Assembly (NCBI RefSeq): GCF_029910655.1
Contig: NZ_CP123897.1
Span: 1,947,547 to 2,011,546, forward strand
Length of the DNA: 64,000 nt
Source of the DNA: Methylomonas sp. UP202
GTDB lineage: Bacteria; Pseudomonadota; Gammaproteobacteria; Methylococcales; Methylomonadaceae
Reading direction: 5' to 3'
Shown: one piece after another, positions 53,545-62,561 of the stretch
How positions within the stretch are numbered: position 1 is the first letter of the stretch
Layout of the letters: the number at the start of each line of letters is the position of its first letter
Program-made: the position numbers and the translations under genes
The notes under the pieces: generated by a model
What the model was told of the DNA's origin: nothing
The model's input: only the letters and a program-made list of their open reading frames with translations
Databases searched by the model: none

Positions 53545-56508
53545 ATGGTCCTGAAACGCTCCACCGGGTATTGGATAGGCGGCACGCTGGTCGGCTTGGT
53601 CGGTTTGTATGCGGCGGCCGGATACTATGTTTTGCCCTATTGGGCGAGAACCCGCTTGCCCGAAATCGTTCACCAGGCCACCGGCGCTCAGTTCGGCATC
53701 GAGACGGTGGCCTTCGATCCTTTCGAATGGCGGGCCGAGTTGCGGGGGATACGTTTGACGGGTGCCGACGGCAAGGATTTACTCGGTTTGGAGAGTCTGG
53801 TTCTGGATATTCAGGCGATGGAGTCGCTAGGCATGCGCGGTTTGGCGGTAACGGCGATCGAATTCGGCAAGCCTACGATCAGCCTGGAACGTCGCGCCGA
53901 CGGCCGTCTGAATCTGGCCGATCTGCGGCCTGCCGAAGCCGAGCCGGACCCTTCGTCCGAGCCCGCTAAAGAAGACTCGCCGCCGCCACTGTTGATTCAC
54001 CGGCTGGCGATCGATGCCGGCGAAATCCGTTGGCGCGACGCGCTGGCCGGCGAGGATGCCGCCGAAACGCTGATGCCGCTGCAGTTGGAAGTCGCCGAGT
54101 TGGGTACCGTCAACGGAAAGAATGGCGCTAGCGGGCGTTTGGTGGTGGGCTTGGCGTCCGGCGGTACGCTGAATTGGCAAGGACAATTGACGTTGATGCC
54201 GTTGGTCTCGACCGGCAGCCTAAGGCTGGAGGGTATTGTCGTCCCGAAATTGCTGAAATTGGCGCCGAAGGACGTGCTGCCGGTTACGATCGACGCCGGC
54301 CAGTTGTCGGTAACCATCGACTATCAATTGACTCAGCACGACGATGGGGTCAATTTGGCGCTAAACAATGGCGTTATCGACCTAAAAAAGTGGGCGATTA
54401 GCGAGCCGGCCCAGCATCGCTCGTTACTGGACTTGCCGTCGTTGACGCTTAGCGGCGTGGCCGTCGATCTGCAGGACCGGCAGTTGACCATCGCTAAAGT
54501 CGCCGCCGACGATGCGGCGATCCAAGTTTGGCTGCAAGCCGATGGGGTGGTGAACTACCAAGCCTTGTTTGCCGAGCCAGTCCCGGCGGGCGCCGCCGCG
54601 TCAACCCAAGCGGCCGCTCCGCCGACGCCCGCGGAGCCCGCCAAACCTTGGCGCATCAAGGTCGACGACGTGGCATTAACCAATCACCGCATCGATTTCA
54701 CCGATTACAGCCTGACCAAGCCGGCCAGTCTGGCATTCAGTGAACTGGCCCTGGGGTTGCGCGGTTTCGATAGTGCCAATCCAGGCAAGTTACCGCTGAC
54801 CTTCGCTACCCGCATCAACCAAAAAGCGTCCTTGAAATTGGCCGGCGATACGGTGTTGCAACCCTTCGGCGCCGCATGGCAGTTAACGCTCGACAACTTG
54901 CTGATCAAGCCTTTTCAGGCCTATCTCGATCCCTATCTGAATCTGGAACTGGTGGACGGCGGCGTCAATCTGGACGGTAAACTGCAACTGACGACAGCCG
55001 ATCGGTTTCAGCTTACCTTTGCCGGTAACGCCAGCATCGACAACCTGGTGACCCGCGACCAAATCAAGAATAAGGATTTCTTGAAGTGGTCGGACCTGAC
55101 CCTAGCCGGCATCGACATCGATCTAAACCGGCAGGATTTTAAAATCGACCGGGTGGTGTTCGAACGTCCCTATTTTCGCTTCAACATCAAGAAAGACGGT
55201 ACGACCAATGTTGACGAACTCAGCGTCGTCAGTCCGCCGGCTCAGTCAACCGGGCCAAAAATGGCGCAAGCACCGTCCAAGCCAGACCCGAAAACGTCGG
55301 AGCCGAAGCTGGTCATCGGCAAAATCGAAATGAAAAACGGCCGCTCCGATTTCGCCGATTATTCGCTGATCTTGCCCTTCGTCGCGGAAATGAAACGCCT
55401 GAATGGCGAAGTCAGCGGTTTTTCGACCGAGAAAGACGCCTACGCGCAACTGGATTTGCAAGGCAAGGTTTACGATCTGGCGTCGGTCGATATCAAGGGC
55501 AAATACCAATTCCAAACCGGCAATACCGATGTCGGCCTGAAGTTTACCCACATGCCCTTGCCGCTGATTACGCCTTACATGGCCGAATTCGCCGGCTATA
55601 AAATCGAAAAAGGCCAGATGGCGCTGGATTTGCAGTACAAAATCAGCAAGGGCCAATTGGAGGTCCAGAACAAATTGTTCATCGATCAGTTGGCGCTGGG
55701 CGACCACGTCGAGAATCCGAAAGCGATGTCGCTACCCTTACATCTGGCCATTGCTTTACTGAAAGACGCCGACGGTCGGATTAATCTGGATTTCCCGATT
55801 TCCGGCAGTCTGGAAGATCCGAAATTCAGCCTTGGGGCACTAGTTAGCGACGTATTGGTCAATCTGATTGCCAAGGCGGTGGCTTCGCCGTTCAAGATGT
55901 TTGGGGCACTGCTCGGCGAGGATAAGGATTACAGTGTCGTAAAGTTCGGTCCTGGTAGCGCCAAACTGGCGGCCGAGGAGTCCGCCAAACTCGATCAACT
56001 TGGGCAGGCCTTGACCACCAAACCGGAATTGACGCTGGAAATCAAGGGCAAGGCTTATGAAACCCAGGATTGGCCGGCGATGCGTTACGATGCGGTCAAG
56101 GATGTTCTGAAAAAAATGAAATCCGGCGAGTTGCGCGATCAGGGCCAGAAAATCCGCCATGAGTATCTCGAGTTGTCGGACGACGAATACCGGCGTCTGC
56201 TGGCCAAGTTTTTCGGCGAAGTGTTTCCCGAGGAATTGGATCGCAGCTTGTTCGGCAAGCCACGCTTGAAAAGCGATCCGAATGCCGATTTTTACAGCGT
56301 CGCTCAACAGCGCCTGGAAGGTATCTTTCATCCCGATCCGCAGCGCTTAACCGAGTTGGCGGTGGACCGGGCCAATCACATCGCCCAATACGTCACCATG
56401 CAGGGCAAGGTCGAACGAGGGCGGGTTTACATCTTGGCGCCGGAATTGAGTCAAGCCGAAACCGCCGACGGCCTGAACTCGGTGTTGTCCTTGGGGGCCT
56501 TGCCCTGA
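53545..56508 (+). CDS. DUF748 (AsmA-like) envelope protein
   Basis: A 987-residue protein with an N-terminal transmembrane helix (about 11-31) and a long periplasmic part. Repeated amphipathic beta segments, the LTGADGKDLLGLESLVLDIQA block near residue 75, and the C-terminal GPGSAKLAAEESAKLDQLGQAL followed by YDAVKDVLKKM are typical of DUF748. AsmA-like proteins form long grooves thought to carry phospholipids between membranes. It lies 12 nt after the lipoprotein gene. A possible DUF992 gene follows with its own -10 element (TATAAT, 56532-56537). Confidence 0.85.
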   Translation: MVLKRSTGYWIGGTLVGLVGLYAAAGYYVLPYWARTRLPEIVHQATGAQFGIETVAFDPFEWRAELRGIRLTGADGKDLLGLESLVLDIQAMESLGMRGLAVTAIEFGKPTISLERRADGRLNLADLRPAEAEPDPSSEPAKEDSPPPLLIHRLAIDAGEIRWRDALAGEDAAETLMPLQLEVAELGTVNGKNGASGRLVVGLASGGTLNWQGQLTLMPLVSTGSLRLEGIVVPKLLKLAPKDVLPVTIDAGQLSVTIDYQLTQHDDGVNLALNNGVIDLKKWAISEPAQHRSLLDLPSLTLSGVAVDLQDRQLTIAKVAADDAAIQVWLQADGVVNYQALFAEPVPAGAAASTQAAAPPTPAEPAKPWRIKVDDVALTNHRIDFTDYSLTKPASLAFSELALGLRGFDSANPGKLPLTFATRINQKASLKLAGDTVLQPFGAAWQLTLDNLLIKPFQAYLDPYLNLELVDGGVNLDGKLQLTTADRFQLTFAGNASIDNLVTRDQIKNKDFLKWSDLTLAGIDIDLNRQDFKIDRVVFERPYFRFNIKKDGTTNVDELSVVSPPAQSTGPKMAQAPSKPDPKTSEPKLVIGKIEMKNGRSDFADYSLILPFVAEMKRLNGEVSGFSTEKDAYAQLDLQGKVYDLASVDIKGKYQFQTGNTDVGLKFTHMPLPLITPYMAEFAGYKIEKGQMALDLQYKISKGQLEVQNKLFIDQLALGDHVENPKAMSLPLHLAIALLKDADGRINLDFPISGSLEDPKFSLGALVSDVLVNLIAKAVASPFKMFGALLGEDKDYSVVKFGPGSAKLAAEESAKLDQLGQALTTKPELTLEIKGKAYETQDWPAMRYDAVKDVLKKMKSGELRDQGQKIRHEYLELSDDEYRRLLAKFFGEVFPEELDRSLFGKPRLKSDPNADFYSVAQQRLEGIFHPDPQRLTELAVDRANHIAQYVTMQGKVERGRVYILAPELSQAETADGLNSVLSLGALP

Positions 56509-56596
56509 CCGAGCGCGAAACGGCTTTGTACTATAATCGGCTGACTCGACGGCGGGTGGCCGGCTGGAAATTGGGGTTTAACACGTGGAGAAAACA

Positions 56597-57040
56597 ATGA
56601 AAATCGGAACGTTCAACTATTTACCGCTAGTGCTTGGCATCGCATGCGCGGCGCTATCGGCCTCGGCCGCGGCGGGACCGCTGACCTCTTGCACGATGAC
56701 CTACAAATTGAGCGGCTGGTCGCTGGTCTACAAACAATACGACGGTATCGGCAATATCAGTTGCAGCAACGGCCAGCGCGCTCAAGTCGCCTTGGCGTCC
56801 AAGAGTATCGGCTTCACGATAGGCAAATCGGAAATCGAAGGCACCGGGGTATTTTCGGAAGTCAAAAATCTCAATGAGATCTACGGTAACTTCGTGGCCT
56901 TGGAAGGGCACGCCGGCGCTACCAAATCCGTGGACGCGCAAGTCTTGACGCGCGGCGAAATTTCGTTGGCCTTATCCGGCAAGGGGCGAGGCATCGACAT
57001 CGGCGTCACGCTGGGCGCGCTGACGATTTCGCCGCGCTAG
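56597..57040 (+). CDS. DUF992-like small periplasmic protein
   Basis: A 147-residue secreted protein. The start is set at ATG 56597, with GTGGAG 6 nt upstream, and a signal peptide ends near residue 27 (ASAAAG). The mature part has a glycine-rich beta pattern (GPLTSCTMTYKLSGWSLV, then GNISCSNGQRAQV) and two cysteines that may form a disulfide. It resembles DUF992 proteins, which have no known function. A TATAAT at 56532-56537 may be its -10, without a good -35. Confidence 0.65.
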   Translation: MKIGTFNYLPLVLGIACAALSASAAAGPLTSCTMTYKLSGWSLVYKQYDGIGNISCSNGQRAQVALASKSIGFTIGKSEIEGTGVFSEVKNLNEIYGNFVALEGHAGATKSVDAQVLTRGEISLALSGKGRGIDIGVTLGALTISPR

Positions 57041-57057
57041 GCCGTTTTTACCGGCAC

Positions 57058-57384
57058 ATGCCGTTCGTCACCCGAGACGCCGCCGGGGCGATCCGGCGCC
57101 TCGACGATACCGGGGCCGCTGGCGATTGGCTGGCGGATGACGATCCCGAACTGGCCGCGTTTTACCGCGATGCGGGTATGCGGGCCAAGCGCGCGCTGAC
57201 CGAAACCGATGTCGATATGGTTAGGGTTATCGACGATCTGGTGGATGTTTTGGTGGCCAAACAATTGGTGATATTTACCGAGTTGCCGGACGCCGTGCAA
57301 CAAAAGCTGCTGGCCCGTAAACAACTGAGAAGGGATATCGGCGCGTTACAGAACTTAATGCTAGACGACGAAGGTTTGTTCTAA
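57058..57384 (+). CDS. Small conserved protein of unknown function
   Basis: A 108-residue cytosolic protein. It contains TETDVDMVRVIDDLVDVLVAKQLVIFTELPDAVQQKLLARKQLR (about 48-92), a block found in many gammaproteobacterial proteins sometimes labelled as tryptophan synthase beta-like, although nothing enzymatic is present. It is mostly helical and acidic at both ends. It follows the DUF992 gene by 17 nt. The function is not known. Confidence 0.7.
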   Translation: MPFVTRDAAGAIRRLDDTGAAGDWLADDDPELAAFYRDAGMRAKRALTETDVDMVRVIDDLVDVLVAKQLVIFTELPDAVQQKLLARKQLRRDIGALQNLMLDDEGLF

Positions 57385-57543
57385 TGAACCCATGTCGCGC
57401 CCGGTCGGCTCCGCGCTCGCCGCGATCGGCCCGCCTGGAATGGTACTGATTGGTGCCGCCGGCGCGGCCGTCAGCAACCGCGGGCGGCCGGAGTTTCGCC
57501 GGACAACGGTTGGAAGCGCCGTTGTATTGAATTTGGACTTTGC

Positions 57544-59142
57544 GTGAAGAACTCTTTTTTTCTGGTCATACCCGAACAAAAAAACGATCCCCGCTTGCTG
57601 GCGACTTTCTCGGAAACCGCCCTGCAACAATGGATCGCCGAGTTGCCCGCCGCTAATCCGGGTCTGGCCGCTCGTTTGTTTCAGGAATTGCTGTCCGAAT
57701 TGATTTCGGTGGAAATGCCGGCTGCCAAACGCTTGCAAGCGTTGGAGCAGCTCAGGGACAGTTTTTTTCTGATCGACGATTATTTGCGGTCGCGTCTGAT
57801 CAAATTCGGCTTTCCGAAAGGCGATATCGAGAAAAAAATTTTCGGGCTGGTGTGCGTCGTCGAGCGCCAGTTTACGATCGGTTATTGGAGCGTGGTCAGG
57901 GACCTGACCCGGCGCGATGTCGGCTGGCTGCAGGGCAAGACCGTGGCCTTGGCGATACAGCGGACCATCAAGGGATTGAGCCGCATCGTCGTCAGCCAGT
58001 ACATGATGAGTTACCCGATTCCGGACTGGATTTGGATAGATCTGCACTCGCTGTACAAATTGGCGGTGAAGTTGGGTAAAGACGATACCAAGGTCGCCGA
58101 CCAGCGCGGCCTGTTTACCAAGCATTCCTCGGTCGCCGACAGTTACAAGCAGATTTTGCTGCTCAGTCTGGCCTACCCGTCCGGCCTGATGCAGAAGGAA
58201 TTCCAACTGGTTTACGAGTTCATCGATAAGATTAGCGATTTGGTGAACATAGAAGCCAAACCGGTCGCCGGACAAGCCGTGCAATGTCTGATTTCGATCG
58301 ACGAAGACCTTGCCCCGGCCTTTCAGCCGGCCGCCAAGACGGCGGACCGACGCGGCGAGGCGGCCCTATTGTATTTGGATCTGACCAAATTGGCTAAGAT
58401 CTACAAGTTGACCGATAAATACTGCGGCAAGGACGAAGCCAGATTCAGTTCGCTGGACATCGATCCAGGCAGCCATAACAAATTGTCGCCGGAACTGTTC
58501 GAGTATCTGATACAGCGCTGGCAGGGCAGGGAACCGCAAGGGACTGTCTATTTCGCCGATCGGCTGGATCGTTACGTAGTCATCGGCCTGGAAGCGACGC
58601 ACGATTTACTGGATACCGGCCGGATTGCCGCCGGCTATGAAGCGACACCGGAAATTCCGGCACACAGCGAATCCGAGCGGGCTTTGTCCTGCGTATTGCA
58701 ACAGGAAGGCTTGTTGTCGATCGGCAGTTTGGTCAGTTTTAGAAAAACCGATAGCTTGCCGCATCTGCGGGCCTTGGGCGTGGTTTGCAAGATTCTGCTG
58801 CCCAAGCAAGACAGCAAAGTGGTGTTCGAGTTGGTCGTGATTGCCCATCAAGCGTTTCCGGTGGCTTATCACGCGCTGGATGCCGAACCCGACACCGAAC
58901 GCAAAAAAGCCCTAATTTATGGTACAAAGGACCAAGAAGGCGAAAAAAGCTTTATTATCATGGATTCTTTCATGCTCAAGGATGGCGACTTGTTACGGAT
59001 GTACATGGGGAGCGAGAATTTTCCAATTATTTTGAATGGCCGGAAGAATATAGGCTTGGGCTATTGGCAATTCGAATGTCGGCAGATACTTGAAAATATC
59101 CCGTCGGCCCACGGCAAGAAGAAAGGCTATGACTTTATTTGA
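57544..59142 (+). CDS. Uncharacterised 532-residue cytosolic protein
   Basis: Starts with GTG at 57544; no ATG lies near. The N-terminal half is helical, with ALQQWIAELPAANPGLAARLFQELLSELISVEMPAAKRLQALEQLRD (about 26-72), a pattern shared by conserved proteins of Pseudomonas and relatives. The C-terminal third is beta-rich (about 390-530) and could be a degenerate PilZ-like barrel, but the RxxxR motif for c-di-GMP is not evident. No signal peptide or membrane segment. I do not assign a function. The 159-nt gap before it shows nothing clear. Confidence 0.65.
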   Translation: MKNSFFLVIPEQKNDPRLLATFSETALQQWIAELPAANPGLAARLFQELLSELISVEMPAAKRLQALEQLRDSFFLIDDYLRSRLIKFGFPKGDIEKKIFGLVCVVERQFTIGYWSVVRDLTRRDVGWLQGKTVALAIQRTIKGLSRIVVSQYMMSYPIPDWIWIDLHSLYKLAVKLGKDDTKVADQRGLFTKHSSVADSYKQILLLSLAYPSGLMQKEFQLVYEFIDKISDLVNIEAKPVAGQAVQCLISIDEDLAPAFQPAAKTADRRGEAALLYLDLTKLAKIYKLTDKYCGKDEARFSSLDIDPGSHNKLSPELFEYLIQRWQGREPQGTVYFADRLDRYVVIGLEATHDLLDTGRIAAGYEATPEIPAHSESERALSCVLQQEGLLSIGSLVSFRKTDSLPHLRALGVVCKILLPKQDSKVVFELVVIAHQAFPVAYHALDAEPDTERKKALIYGTKDQEGEKSFIIMDSFMLKDGDLLRMYMGSENFPIILNGRKNIGLGYWQFECRQILENIPSAHGKKKGYDFI

Positions 59143-59210
59143 AACATCCGTTTGCCGGGCGCCCCATGCGCGACCCCGGCCGCATGACCCGACACCGAAA
59201 CGACTACTCA

Positions 59211-61538
59211 ATGACATCCAATTCCGATCAGCCCACTGATTCCAAAACGTTCGTCGATCCTTACGCCGAGCGCGAAGCCGAAAAATACGAACATCCCATT
59301 CCCAGCCGCGAACTGATACTGCAGCTGGTTCAGCAAACCGGCAAGCCGTTGCGGCGTCAACAAATCGCTCAACAATTCGGGTTAGAGTCCGCCGACGCTC
59401 TCGAAGCCCTGCGCCGGCGCTTGCGCGCGATGGAACGCGACGGCCAGTTGGTATTCAACAGCCGGCAAAAATACATGATCGGTAACGGTCAAAACTTGAT
59501 TAACGGGCGGGTACTCGGTCATCCCGAGGGTTTCGGCTTTCTGAAACCGGAAGACGGCAGCGACGATTTGTTTTTGTCGCCCAGGGAAATGAAGCCGCTG
59601 ATGCACAACGACAGGGTCGCGGTTAGGGTAACCGGCATCGATCGCAAGGGGCGCCGCGAAGCCGCCGTCGTCGAGATTCTGGAACGCAATACCCACCAAG
59701 TGGTCGGCCGGTTCTTCACCGAGGGCCGCGTCGCTTATGTGGTGCCGGATAACAAGAAAATCATTCACGAGGTTCTGATCGCCAAGGAGGACGTCGGCGG
59801 CGCCAAAAACGGCCAGATCGTCGTCGCCGAAATCGTTCAGCAACCCAGTGCGCATTATCAGCCCTTGGGGCGGGTCGTCGAAGTGTTGGGCATGCATATG
59901 GCGCCCGGCATGGAAATCGAAATGGCGATCCGTTCGCACGAACTGCCCAACCATTGGCCGGAGGCTTTGCTGGCCGAGGTTGGCGGCTTGCACGCGGAAG
60001 TGCCGGAATCGGCCAAGCAGGGCAGGGAAGACGTCCGCCACCTGCCGTTGGTGACGATAGACGGCGAGGACGCCCGCGATTTCGACGACGCGGTGTATGC
60101 CCAAAAAACCAAGAAAGGCTGGAAGTTATTGGTGGCGATCGCCGACGTATCGCACTACGTCAAGGTGGGTACCGCGCTGGACGACGAAGCCAAAAACCGC
60201 AGCACCTCGGTGTATTTCCCGGAAAAAGTCATCCCGATGCTGCCGGAGATTTTGTCCAACGGCTTGTGTTCGCTGAATCCCAAGGTGGATCGGCTATGCA
60301 TGGTTTGCGAGTTGCTGATCGGCGAGGACGGCCTAGTGGTGCGTTCGCGGTTTTTCGAGGCCGTGATGCGTTCCCATGCCCGGCTAACCTACAGCGAAGT
60401 CGCAAAAATACTGGTCGACGGCGATCAAAAACTGGCCAAGAAATACGCGGATTTGGTGCCGCATCTGCAAACGCTGTACAGCCTGTACCAGGCCATGCGC
60501 CGGCAACGCGAATTGCGGGGGGCGATGGATTTCGACACGCAGGAAACCAAGATCGTGTTCGGGCCCGAGCGTAAAATCGCCGAGATCGTGCCGCTGGTCC
60601 GCAACGATGCGCATAAATTGATCGAAGAATTCATGATTACCGCCAACACCGCGGCGGCCAAATTCCTAACCCGCAAAAAGTTGCCGCGCCTGCTGAGGAT
60701 ACACGACGGCCCAGGCCCAGAGAAATTACTGGCGCTGAAGACCTTTTTGAACGAGCTGGGTCTGCATCTCGGCGGCCACGCTCAACCGACCCCGCTGGAT
60801 TACATGCACTTGCTGGAATCGGTGGCCGGCCGCACGGATGCCCACCTGATCCAGACCATCTTGCTGCGCTCGATGTCGCAAGCGGTGTACAGCCCGGAAA
60901 CCAAGGGTCATTTCGGCTTGGCGCTGGACGCTTACGCGCATTTCACATCGCCGATCCGCCGTTATCCGGATTTGCTGGTGCACCGGGCGATCCGCCACGC
61001 GCTGGCCGGCAAGGCGCCGGACAGTTTTGCGTACAACTACGCCGACATGATGGCGCTGGGCGAGCACTGTTCCGCCAACGAGCGCCGAGCCGACGACGCC
61101 ACCCGCGACGTGATCAGTTGGTTGAAGTGCGAGTATATGATGGACAAGATCGGCGAGGAATTCGCCGGAGTGATTTCGTCGGTGACCGGTTTCGGATTTT
61201 TCGTCGAATTGCAAACCGTATACGTCGAGGGCTTGGTGCATATTGCCTCCTTGCACAACGACTATTTCCAGTTCGACTCCGGCAAGCATCAGCTTTACGG
61301 CGAACGCACCGGCGTACGCTACCGGCTGGGCGACGCGGTGCGCATCCGTGTGGTACGGGTCAATTTGGACGACAAAAAGATCGACTTCGAATTGATTCAG
61401 ACCGGCAAGAAGGCCGAGAACGCCAAACCCAAAAAGGCCAAATCCAGCAAAGCCAAAACGACCGAGGGCAAAGGTAAGTCCGCCAAGTCCGAGCCCGCCA
61501 AAAAATCCACCCGCTCCAGACGGCGCCGTAAATCATGA
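59211..61538 (+). CDS. rnr: Ribonuclease R
   Basis: Processive 3'-5' exoribonuclease that degrades structured RNA. The start chosen is ATG 59211 (MTSNSDQPTDSKTF), because the 24 codons before it in frame do not resemble RNase R. It shows a helix-turn-helix (LRRQQIAQQFGLESADALEAL), cold-shock domains (VLGHPEGFGFLKPEDG), the RNB catalytic block IDGEDARDFDDAV (about 282-294) and an S1 domain followed by a long Lys/Ser-rich tail (about 735-775). Length (775 residues) is usual. rlmB overlaps its stop, the standard rnr-rlmB pair. Confidence 0.97.
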   Translation: MTSNSDQPTDSKTFVDPYAEREAEKYEHPIPSRELILQLVQQTGKPLRRQQIAQQFGLESADALEALRRRLRAMERDGQLVFNSRQKYMIGNGQNLINGRVLGHPEGFGFLKPEDGSDDLFLSPREMKPLMHNDRVAVRVTGIDRKGRREAAVVEILERNTHQVVGRFFTEGRVAYVVPDNKKIIHEVLIAKEDVGGAKNGQIVVAEIVQQPSAHYQPLGRVVEVLGMHMAPGMEIEMAIRSHELPNHWPEALLAEVGGLHAEVPESAKQGREDVRHLPLVTIDGEDARDFDDAVYAQKTKKGWKLLVAIADVSHYVKVGTALDDEAKNRSTSVYFPEKVIPMLPEILSNGLCSLNPKVDRLCMVCELLIGEDGLVVRSRFFEAVMRSHARLTYSEVAKILVDGDQKLAKKYADLVPHLQTLYSLYQAMRRQRELRGAMDFDTQETKIVFGPERKIAEIVPLVRNDAHKLIEEFMITANTAAAKFLTRKKLPRLLRIHDGPGPEKLLALKTFLNELGLHLGGHAQPTPLDYMHLLESVAGRTDAHLIQTILLRSMSQAVYSPETKGHFGLALDAYAHFTSPIRRYPDLLVHRAIRHALAGKAPDSFAYNYADMMALGEHCSANERRADDATRDVISWLKCEYMMDKIGEEFAGVISSVTGFGFFVELQTVYVEGLVHIASLHNDYFQFDSGKHQLYGERTGVRYRLGDAVRIRVVRVNLDDKKIDFELIQTGKKAENAKPKKAKSSKAKTTEGKGKSAKSEPAKKSTRSRRRRKS

Positions 61539-62278
61539 GTTTGACCCAACTATTCGGTGTGCATGCGGTGCAGGCCGCCTTGGAACATTCGCCCGATAAA
61601 ATCCGCCGCGCCTGGATCGACGGTCAACGCCAGGACGCCCGCTTGAAACCGCTGCTCGACGCCTTGGCGGCCCTGGGTGTCGATCCCGAGAAAACCGAGC
61701 GCAAAAAGCTGGAGCGGATGGCCGACGGCAAAAATCACCAAGGCATCGTGGTCGCGGTCGAACTGCCGGCGATGCGCAGTGAAGATCAGCTAAAACAGGA
61801 TTTCGAAGCGCTGACCGAAACGCCGTTTTATTTGATTCTGGATCAAGTCCAGGACCCGCATAATCTTGGCGCCTGCTTGCGTACCGCCGACGCGGTGGGC
61901 GTGCAGGGCGTCGTCGTTACCAAGGACAATGCCGCCGGCATCACGCCGACCGTGTGCAAGGTGGCCAGCGGCGCGGCCGAGACGGTGCCGGTCTATCAGG
62001 TCACCAATCTGGCTCGGGCGTTGCGTTGGTTCAAGGATCAAAATGTCTGGATCATGGGCGCGGCCGGCGAAGCCGAACAAACCGTCTACCAGATGAAACT
62101 GGATATGCCTTTGGCTTTGGTGATGGGCGCGGAAGGCAGCGGTCTGCGCCATCTGACCCGCCAGCATTGCGACTTTCTGGTAAAGATACCGATGGTGGGC
62201 CAAGTGGAAAGCCTGAATGTATCGGTCGCGACCGGCGTGTTGCTGTACGAGGTTTTCCGGCAAAAAGCCGCGAACTAA
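61535..62278 (+). CDS. rlmB: RlmB, 23S rRNA (guanosine-2'-O)-methyltransferase
   Basis: SPOUT-family enzyme that methylates the 2'-O of G2251 in 23S rRNA. The N-terminal FGVHAVQAALE is the substrate-binding domain, and the trefoil-knot SAM site is built from LDQVQDPHNLGACLRTAD (about 104-121), VMGAEGSGLRHLTRQHCDF and KIPMVGQVESLNVSVATGVLLYE (about 214-236). Length (247 residues) fits. Its ATG overlaps the rnr TGA. Confidence 0.97.
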   Translation: MSLTQLFGVHAVQAALEHSPDKIRRAWIDGQRQDARLKPLLDALAALGVDPEKTERKKLERMADGKNHQGIVVAVELPAMRSEDQLKQDFEALTETPFYLILDQVQDPHNLGACLRTADAVGVQGVVVTKDNAAGITPTVCKVASGAAETVPVYQVTNLARALRWFKDQNVWIMGAAGEAEQTVYQMKLDMPLALVMGAEGSGLRHLTRQHCDFLVKIPMVGQVESLNVSVATGVLLYEVFRQKAAN

Positions 62279-62282
62279 GCGA

Positions 62283-62561
62283 ATGCGGGCGGCTGTCGGC
62301 TTACTGCTGCTAATGTTGACAAGCGCCGCGCGCGCCGATTTCGCCGCCGAGGCGATCGCGGCCAATTGTACGATTTGCCATGCGCGAGAGGATGGCGACG
62401 TCGGCATGCCCGCGCTGGCGGACCAGTCGGCTGAAAAACTTCGTCAGTCTTTGCTGGATTTCAAATACGACCGCAAAACCGCGACCTTGATGAATCGGAT
62501 CGCCAAAGGCTACAGCGACACCGAATTAGCGGTGGTGGCCGATTACCTGGGAAAACGCTAG
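62283..62561 (+). CDS. fccA: Small monohaem cytochrome c, likely FccA subunit of flavocytochrome c
   Basis: A 92-residue exported cytochrome. A signal peptide ends after ARA (about residue 18), and one haem site CTICH (about 28-32) and a later methionine (MNRIAKGYSDTELAVVADYL, about 70-89) give a class I c-type domain. It lies 4 nt after rlmB and immediately before the fccB gene without any gap, so it is probably the cytochrome subunit of sulfide dehydrogenase. Many FccA proteins are dihaem; this is the short single-haem form. Confidence 0.75.
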   Translation: MRAAVGLLLLMLTSAARADFAAEAIAANCTICHAREDGDVGMPALADQSAEKLRQSLLDFKYDRKTATLMNRIAKGYSDTELAVVADYLGKR

